58,966 nt of DNA from Neobacillus mesonae (GTDB lineage: Bacteria > Bacillota > Bacilli > Paenibacillales > Paenibacillaceae): positions 1 through 58,966 of the forward strand of contig JAMBOW010000014.1 of assembly GCA_023715865.1 (NCBI GenBank). The letters are read 5' to 3'. Made by a program: the position numbers and the translations under genes. Below the pieces are notes generated by a model. It had not been told where the DNA came from, searched no databases, and was given only the letters and a program-made list of their open reading frames with translations. Shown here in pieces: positions 54,009 through 58,966 of this stretch (position 1 is its first letter; each line of letters begins with the position of its first letter).

Positions 54009-56516
54009 TTAGGAAGTTTGACCATGGCAATGTTTATATTTCTTGCCGCTGCCACAAGGACAAAGATCGTTGCGTCCAACTTGGTCCGCTACCTTCACAG
54101 GGCGCTTCTCAGCCGGTTCGCCGCTTGTCGAGATCTTATTCTCGTCCACAACCGCTTGACGCTCCTGGTTGCTTTCGATTTGAGCTCTCATGACATAAGT
54201 AGCAACTTCCTCTTGAATGGTCGCGATCATTTCGTTAAACATCGCAAACCCTTCAAACTGGTATTCGCGAAGCGGATCCGTACCGCCGTATGCACGAAGG
54301 TGGATACCTTGACGAAGCTGATCCATCGCATCAATATGATCCATCCATTTGCTGTCTACCGCACGAAGCACGATAACCTTCTCAAATTCACGCACCATGT
54401 CTTCACCGATACGCTCTTCGCGGGCATCATACTTCTCTTGTACTTTGCCGTAGATGAATTCAACGATTTCTGGGGCTTCTTTGCCCCACAGATCATCGCG
54501 GGTAATAGCGCCCTCTTCGAGCATTTTGCCGTTCATATAATCTGCAATCTCTTGCAGCTCCCAGTTCTCAGGAATATCGTCCGGACAATGAGCTTCAACG
54601 TTACGCTGAATGGTGTTGCGGATCATTTCCATAACGATCGTCTTGATGTTCTCGGATTCAAGCACCTCGCGGCGCTGCTTGTAAATAACTTCACGCTGCT
54701 GGTTCATAACATCGTCATATTGAAGGACGACTTTACGCATATCGAAGTTGTTGCCTTCGACACGCTTCTGAGCAGATTCGACTGCACGAGTAATCATCTT
54801 GCTCTCGATCGGCTGATCTTCTTCAAAACCAAGACGCTCCATCATGTTGAGCACGTTATCCGCACCGAACCGTTTCATCAGCTCGTCACCAAGCGACAGG
54901 TAGAATTGAGTTGAACCCGGGTCACCTTGACGTCCGGCACGACCACGAAGCTGGTTATCAATCCGTCTGGATTCATGGCGCTCTGTACCAATGATGTGGA
55001 GTCCGCCAAGATCTGCAACGCCCTCACCCAAAATAATGTCTGTACCGCGTCCAGCCATGTTCGTCGCAATCGTTACTGCTCCAGCCTGACCTGCACCGGA
55101 GATGATTTGCGCTTCCTCGGCATGGTATTTCGCGTTCAGTACCTGATGCTTCACGCCTTTGCGTTTCAGCATGTCAGATAACCGCTCGGAGTTCTCAATG
55201 GAAACTGTACCAACCAGTACCGGCTGGTTCTTCGCATGACGTTCCACAATCTCGTTCACAACGGCTCTGAACTTGCTGTCTACACTCTTGTAGACGACAT
55301 CGGGAATATCCTGACGCTGGTTCGGACGGTTCGTCGGTACTTGGAGCACTTCAAGACCATAAATCTTCTTAAACTCCTCTTCCTCCGTCTTCGCCGTACC
55401 GGTCATCCCTGCAAGCTTCTTGTACATCCGGAAGTAGTTCTGGAATGTAATGGTTGCAAGCGTCATGCTCTCGTTCTGTACTTCAATGCCTTCCTTCGCT
55501 TCGATTGCCTGGTGCAGACCATCACTGTAACGGCGTCCAGCCATCAAGCGGCCTGTGAACTCATCGACGATAACAACTTCGCCCTCAGTCACAACGTAAT
55601 CGACGTCACGACGCATAATCACGTTCGCTTTGAGCCCCTGTACGATGTGATGGTTCAAAGTTACGTGTGACTGGTCATACAGGTTATCAATGCCAAAAGC
55701 ACGCTCCGCCTTAGCAACACCGGCTTCGGTCAGCGCTACGGATTTCACTTTGATATCTACAGTAAAGTCTTCTTCTGCTTCCAGTTTCTTCACAAAACGG
55801 TCAGCTGCAAAATACAGCTCCGTCGATTTCTGTGCTTGTCCGGAGATGATAAGCGGTGTACGCGCCTCATCGACTAGGATAGAGTCCACTTCGTCAATGA
55901 TACAGAAGTACAGAGGACGCTGTACCATTTGTTCCTTGTACAGAACCATGTTGTCACGAAGATAGTCGAAGCCATACTCATTGTTCGTTCCGTACGTAAT
56001 GTCGCAGGCATAAGCAGCTTGCTTCGATGCATGGTCCATTCCGCTGAGGTTGATACCAACCGTCATACCAAGGTACTCATAAATCTGTCCCATCTCCTGG
56101 CTGTCACGTTGAGCAAGGTAATCATTGACGGTTACCACGTGTGCCCCTTTGCCAAGAAGTGCATTCAAATAAACAGGCAGCGTTCCGACTAGCGTCTTCC
56201 CTTCCCCTGTCTTCATCTCTGCGATACGGCCCTCATGCAGGGCAATACCGCCGACTAGCTGTACGTCATAGTGACGTTTATTCAAGACGCGCTTCGACGC
56301 TTCACGTACGGTAGCAAAGGCTTCCGGCAGCAGCTCTTCAAGTGTAGCTCCCTTTTCAATCCGTGCACGGAAATCCTCTGTTTTCCCTTTAAGCTGAGCG
56401 TCGGAAAGCGCGGTAAATTCCGGTTCCATTTTATTAATTGCATCGACCGTCTTCATCAGACGTTTGACATCACGCTCGTTGGTGTCGCCGAAGATCTTCT
56501 TCACTATTCCTAGCAT
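54009..56516 (-). CDS. secA: preprotein translocase ATPase SecA
   Basis: Motor of Sec-dependent export. Seen: Walker A MKTGEGKT at 101-108; DEVDSILVDEARTPL; MTGTAKTEEEEF; the helicase-like motif NMAGRGTDIILGEGV; QLRGRAGRQGD; and the C-terminal zinc-binding SEC-C motif CPCGSGKKYKHCH. The start at 56516 (MLGIVKKIFGD) follows AAAGGGG by 6 nt and gives 835 residues; 17 upstream codons are not conserved. Followed by prfB, as in B. subtilis. Confidence 0.97.
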   Translation of the reverse strand: MLGIVKKIFGDTNERDVKRLMKTVDAINKMEPEFTALSDAQLKGKTEDFRARIEKGATLEELLPEAFATVREASKRVLNKRHYDVQLVGGIALHEGRIAEMKTGEGKTLVGTLPVYLNALLGKGAHVVTVNDYLAQRDSQEMGQIYEYLGMTVGINLSGMDHASKQAAYACDITYGTNNEYGFDYLRDNMVLYKEQMVQRPLYFCIIDEVDSILVDEARTPLIISGQAQKSTELYFAADRFVKKLEAEEDFTVDIKVKSVALTEAGVAKAERAFGIDNLYDQSHVTLNHHIVQGLKANVIMRRDVDYVVTEGEVVIVDEFTGRLMAGRRYSDGLHQAIEAKEGIEVQNESMTLATITFQNYFRMYKKLAGMTGTAKTEEEEFKKIYGLEVLQVPTNRPNQRQDIPDVVYKSVDSKFRAVVNEIVERHAKNQPVLVGTVSIENSERLSDMLKRKGVKHQVLNAKYHAEEAQIISGAGQAGAVTIATNMAGRGTDIILGEGVADLGGLHIIGTERHESRRIDNQLRGRAGRQGDPGSTQFYLSLGDELMKRFGADNVLNMMERLGFEEDQPIESKMITRAVESAQKRVEGNNFDMRKVVLQYDDVMNQQREVIYKQRREVLESENIKTIVMEMIRNTIQRNVEAHCPDDIPENWELQEIADYMNGKMLEEGAITRDDLWGKEAPEIVEFIYGKVQEKYDAREERIGEDMVREFEKVIVLRAVDSKWMDHIDAMDQLRQGIHLRAYGGTDPLREYQFEGFAMFNEMIATIQEEVATYVMRAQIESNQERQAVVDENKISTSGEPAEKRPVKVADQVGRNDLCPCGSGKKYKHCHGQTS

Positions 56517-57175
56517 GGTTAACCCCTTTCGTGCAAAACAGATGTTAGAATCAAACTCGGCATGCAAAGGGTAAATGTTAGGAACTCCAATGGGTGTCTT
56601 TCATTCAAAGTTCTTACATGCACAAGCTGATGTTCATATCGAATTAAGTTTATTAAATAGAATGAACTAAAAGAAGGTGATGAGCTATTAGAAACCTCAT
56701 ACATGAGGACTTATGTTGGAAGCTCTAGTTCAATCTACATCAATCTTTATGCCCTTCAAAATAACGGATCAGCATAAAAATGGTTTTGCCTAAATTGTAA
56801 CAGTTTGTCAAGGCTGTCGCAACACGGAGAAACCTTAATTTTCACTGAATACAGCGCTAAAATCAGCGGTAAAACAGGTCAAGTCCTGACCATCCGTAAG
56901 CAAAGCCCTGTATATATAGACGTATCGGCTCTATAATAAGTTTCGGTTAGTTTCGGTTACATTATGTGGAAAAGTACAAAAAAAGAGCCCCCTGCTCTGA
57001 ATCGAGAGGGCTCTTGGTTATAATCTGATTAAATTTGAATGCTTGTTGCTGCTACGCTAAATACCGAATCCCTTAGATTGAATTCCACTCAACATATAAA
57101 ACTTCGGGCTGCAGTAATTCCTACCAGGTAATTTGTGCCTCAAGTATAAGCCCGGCTATTCAAATCCTCCGCTGC
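56517..57175. other. gap upstream of secA
   Basis: 659 bp without a supported gene. It holds the hpf terminator (56977-57016) and a short direct repeat, GTTTCGGTTA twice in tandem at ~56939-56958. No clear secA promoter was resolved. The short ORFs here lack ribosome sites. Confidence 0.5.
56977..57016 (-). terminator. terminator after hpf
   Basis: AGAGCCCTCTCGA...AGCAGGGGGCTCT on the minus strand followed by TTTTTTTG. The arms pair imperfectly in the middle but the base is strong. Confidence 0.8.
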
Positions 57176-57748
57176 TTATTCCTGCTCAATCAAGCCATAT
57201 TTGCCGTCATTGCGTTTGTATACGACATTAACCTCATTGTTCTCAATATTAGAAAAAACAAAGAAATTATGGCCGACCATGTTCATCTGCAAAATGGCTT
57301 CTTCCACATCCATCGGCTTTAGGAAGAACTTCTTCGTACGAACCACTTCCAGATCATCATACTCACTGTCCAGTTCTTCATCCGTAGCTGGTGACGGACT
57401 GGCAGGAACATTCTCCACAAAGAACGTCTTCAAATTATCTTCCTGACGGAATTTGCGGTTAATCTTCGTCTTATGCTTCCGGATCTGACGTTCAAGTTTG
57501 TCCACTACGGCGTCAATGGAGGCGTACATGTCAGTACTCTCGTCTTCGGCGCGAAGGACCAGACCTTTCATCGGAATCGTAACCTCTACAGTGTGGAACC
57601 CGCGGTTTACATTCACGCTAAGTGTCACATTGCCATCAGAGGTTAGAGGTTCATCGAAATACTTCTCTAGCTTTCTAAGTTTCTTGTCGACGTAATCTTT
57701 CAAAGCATCGGTAACCTCGATTTGTTGACCTCGAATACTCAAATTCAT
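57176..57748 (-). CDS. hpf: ribosome hibernation promoting factor, long form
   Basis: Dimerises 70S ribosomes into inactive 100S particles in stationary phase or stress. Seen: the N-terminal S30AE domain (MNLSIRGQQIEVTDALKDYV, KLEKYF, ADAVVDKLERQI-like helix) and the C-terminal dimerisation domain of long HPF (KKFFLKPMDVEEAILQMNM, then GHNFFVF). 190 residues. The start at 57748 lies behind AAAGGAGG; the frame runs 31 codons further up across the promoter. Confidence 0.95.
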   Translation of the reverse strand: MNLSIRGQQIEVTDALKDYVDKKLRKLEKYFDEPLTSDGNVTLSVNVNRGFHTVEVTIPMKGLVLRAEDESTDMYASIDAVVDKLERQIRKHKTKINRKFRQEDNLKTFFVENVPASPSPATDEELDSEYDDLEVVRTKKFFLKPMDVEEAILQMNMVGHNFFVFSNIENNEVNVVYKRNDGKYGLIEQE

Positions 57749-57779
57749 AGGGCAATTCCTCCTTTTCCTTTGCACCTTG

Positions 57780-57809
57780 ATTATAACATGTTTGTTAGGC
57801 CAATGTAAA
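57780..57809 (-). promoter_or_regulatory. promoter of hpf
   Basis: Minus strand TTTACA, 18-bp spacer, TATAAT, ~32 nt before the hpf start. Sigma-A-like. A sigma-B or sigma-H type site, known for B. subtilis hpf, was not evident. Confidence 0.6.
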
Positions 57810-58240
57810 AAGAATGAAGGCGTTTTACACACATCTAACACAAAGTTATGACAATTGTATGAGATGCGTTTAAAGGAGGACGGAAGCGGTTAAATAATGG
57901 AGTTATGTGCGCGGATTTTGACGGTTTTTCCCGGCTATTTTGTCGGAAATCTAATAAGTGTGAATAATAAAATTTTGTCGTGCTATTCGAGCGGCTGTAG
58001 TTTCTCAGTGGCGATTTATAAATAAGCTGTCTTAGTCATAAATGATAATGGTCTGGAATTGAAGTGACTTCTTCTGCTTGATCATTTGAGTTATGTGGCA
58101 GCGCATAGCAAATTTCATTGGTAGGTCCCTGACTGATAAAAAATCTATCAACGATCACTAAACTTAATATTGCATGATTTGTTGTGGAACATGCTGACCA
58201 GCAGTTATCTACTGCACAACAGCTGCGTCCTTGCCAAATA
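57810..58240. other. gap between csp terminator and hpf promoter
   Basis: About 430 bp without a supported gene, tRNA or obvious structured RNA. A 77-codon minus frame at 58036-58269 begins inside the csp terminator and has no ribosome site or recognisable protein. Confidence 0.4.
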
Positions 58241-58272
58241 CAAAAAAAACCTTGAGACAACTGTCTCAAGGT
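58241..58272 (-). terminator. terminator of the cold-shock gene
   Basis: AACCTTGAGACA-GT-TGTCTCAAGGTT perfect arms, then TTTTTTGT on the minus strand, ~70 nt after the stop. Confidence 0.9.
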
Positions 58273-58339
58273 TGACGCTAGCTAAACTCAATTGTTAACC
58301 ATCTAACCGTTATATGTAGGTCGGGCTAAGCCGGGATGA

Positions 58340-58537
58340 TTATAATTTGATTACGTTAGCAGCTTGCGGTCCACGTGCGCCTTCGACGATTTCGAATTCT
58401 ACAGATTGACCTTCTTCCAAAGTTTTGAAACCTTCGGATTGAATTGCGGAAAAGTGTACGAATACGTCGCCGCCGTCCTCAGTTTCGATGAAGCCATAAC
58501 CTTTTTCTGCGTTAAACCATTTAACTTTACCTTGCAT
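58340..58537 (-). CDS. cold-shock protein (CspA/CspB family)
   Basis: 65-residue OB-fold nucleic acid chaperone. Seen: RNP1 KGYGFIE and RNP2 VFVHFSAI, the start MQGKVKWFNAEKG and the end GPQAANVIKL. Which csp paralogue it is cannot be told. ATG after AAGGGAA with a spacing of ~10 nt. It has its own promoter and terminator; the 5' leader has a small hairpin. Confidence 0.95.
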   Translation of the reverse strand: MQGKVKWFNAEKGYGFIETEDGGDVFVHFSAIQSEGFKTLEEGQSVEFEIVEGARGPQAANVIKL

Positions 58538-58567
58538 GCACGAACATTCCCTTCGTCATCAAATGAA

Positions 58568-58582
58568 GTGAGCTTGGCTCAC
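58568..58582 (-). promoter_or_regulatory. hairpin in the csp leader
   Basis: GTGAGC-CAA-GCTCAC, perfect 6-bp stem with a 3-nt loop, between promoter and ribosome site. Cold-shock leaders often fold in a temperature-dependent way; here that is inference. Confidence 0.35.
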
Positions 58583-58589
58583 AACTCCG

Positions 58590-58619
58590 ACTATACCATC
58601 CAAAGTTATCCATTGTCAA
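58590..58619 (-). promoter_or_regulatory. promoter of the cold-shock gene
   Basis: Minus strand TTGACA, 18-bp spacer, TATAGT, about 50 nt before the start codon. One of the best sigma-A matches in the window. Confidence 0.75.
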
Positions 58620-58698
58620 TTGGAAAAGAAAATGATTACCTTCAAATATATAACATATGAATGTTAATAATTTGTCGAAAAAACAAAGAGATTAGCAT

Positions 58699-58733
58699 CG
58701 TGCAGTCGTCTGTTTATTTTTAACGACTGCACG
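58699..58733 (-). terminator. hairpin after the right-edge gene
   Basis: CGTGCAGTCGT / ACGACTGCACG, 11 perfect pairs with a 13-nt loop, 20 bp after the stop at 58754. There is no immediate T-run on the minus strand, so termination strength is uncertain. Confidence 0.6.
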
Positions 58734-58753
58734 TTACTTAAACTCGACTATTA

Positions 58754-58966
58754 TTACTCAGATGGTACTTCAGTACCCAATTCTGCAATTCTCGTTTCTA
58801 CTTCAACCAGCTTTTCTACTGCTTCCACACTTACTAGATCTTGTTGTGCTTCAGTCAATCCTTCAAATGCCGCTCTTGCATCTGCTACTGCCTCTGCATG
58901 CTCCAGCGTAATATCTTCTACTACTGGCAGTGTTTCAATTTGTGTTTCTACTGCATTTACTGCTTC
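58754..58966 (-). CDS. C-terminal end of a repeat-containing surface-type protein (partial)
   Basis: A continuous minus-strand frame runs from the window edge to TAA at 58754-58756, giving 70 residues with no start codon inside. It reads EAVNAVETQIETLP, then LEHAEAVADARAAFEGL and TEAQQDLVSVEAVEKLVEVE. The pattern (…AV..AR.AFEGLT.AQ..LV……L…E..I) is the helical repeat found in tandem in large exported or surface proteins of Firmicutes, often with SLH domains. The end at GTEVPSE lacks an SLH or LPXTG anchor, so any anchor would be elsewhere in the protein. Confidence 0.75.
   Translation of the reverse strand, partial: EAVNAVETQIETLPVVEDITLEHAEAVADARAAFEGLTEAQQDLVSVEAVEKLVEVETRIAELGTEVPSE

Noticed and set aside
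57810..58240. Structured RNA in the hpf-csp gap
   Set aside because: No consistent stem set, terminator or promoter for an RNA gene was found apart from those of the flanking genes.
58036..58269. 77-codon minus-strand frame
   Set aside because: It begins within the csp terminator, has no ribosome site, and the peptide has no recognisable feature.

Overview
The window looks like chromosomal DNA of a low- to mid-GC Gram-positive spore-former of the Paenibacillus type (Bacillota). The basis is the gene repertoire, the strong AGGAGG-type ribosome binding sites, frequent TTG and GTG starts, the Bacillus-like rRNA leader, and a gene order close to Bacillus subtilis (hpf-secA-prfB-YitT family, ftsE-ftsX-ctpB-minJ, uvrB-uvrA). 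No prophage, CRISPR array, plasmid function or complete insertion sequence was seen. Most genes are on the minus strand.

Left part (1-13 kb): the first bases are the 5' end of a 16S rRNA gene that runs out of the window to the left, with tandem promoters behind it. Next comes the pcrB-pcrA-ligA operon (archaeal-type lipid synthase, repair helicase, NAD-dependent ligase). A 0.67-kb unit bounded by inverted repeats and holding only an OrfA-like transposase gene follows. Then comes a heme oxygenase-bacteriophytochrome pair (bphO-bphP) whose output domain is a degenerate GGDEF, a divergent gene of the T4 endonuclease V-like family, and rfbC-rfbB-rfbD for dTDP-rhamnose, without rfbA.

Middle (13-36 kb): a two-domain U32 protein, a coupled pair of stalk-domain exported proteins (one an HtrA-type protease), a small membrane protein, and uvrB-uvrA. 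The uvrB-uvrA gap holds perfect hairpins and four 69-bp tandem repeats. Beyond it are motA-motB and a division/cell-wall block: ftsE-ftsX, an M23 peptidase with a coiled coil, ctpB and a minJ-like gene. A VanW-family protein lies next to ftsE.

Right part (36-59 kb): a yhbD-yhbE-yhbF operon (HTH protein plus two bactofilin-like proteins) divergent from an esterase, with operator-like palindromes between them. An SDR oxidoreductase is divergent from an AraC regulator. The arginine operon argC-J-B-D-F-G-H follows, then cardiolipin synthase, a YitT-family protein, prfB with the classical +1 programmed frameshift, secA, hpf, and a cold-shock protein. The right edge holds the C-terminal end of a large repeat protein that was open beyond the window.

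The observations most worth following are the phytochrome pair with its altered GGDEF, the structured repeat array inside uvrBA, the endonuclease V-like protein without the N-terminal threonine, the inverted-repeat unit with a lone OrfA, and the palindromes around yhbDEF and ctpB. Starts were moved from the longest possible ORF wherever a ribosome binding site or family length pointed to a shorter one; each case is noted.
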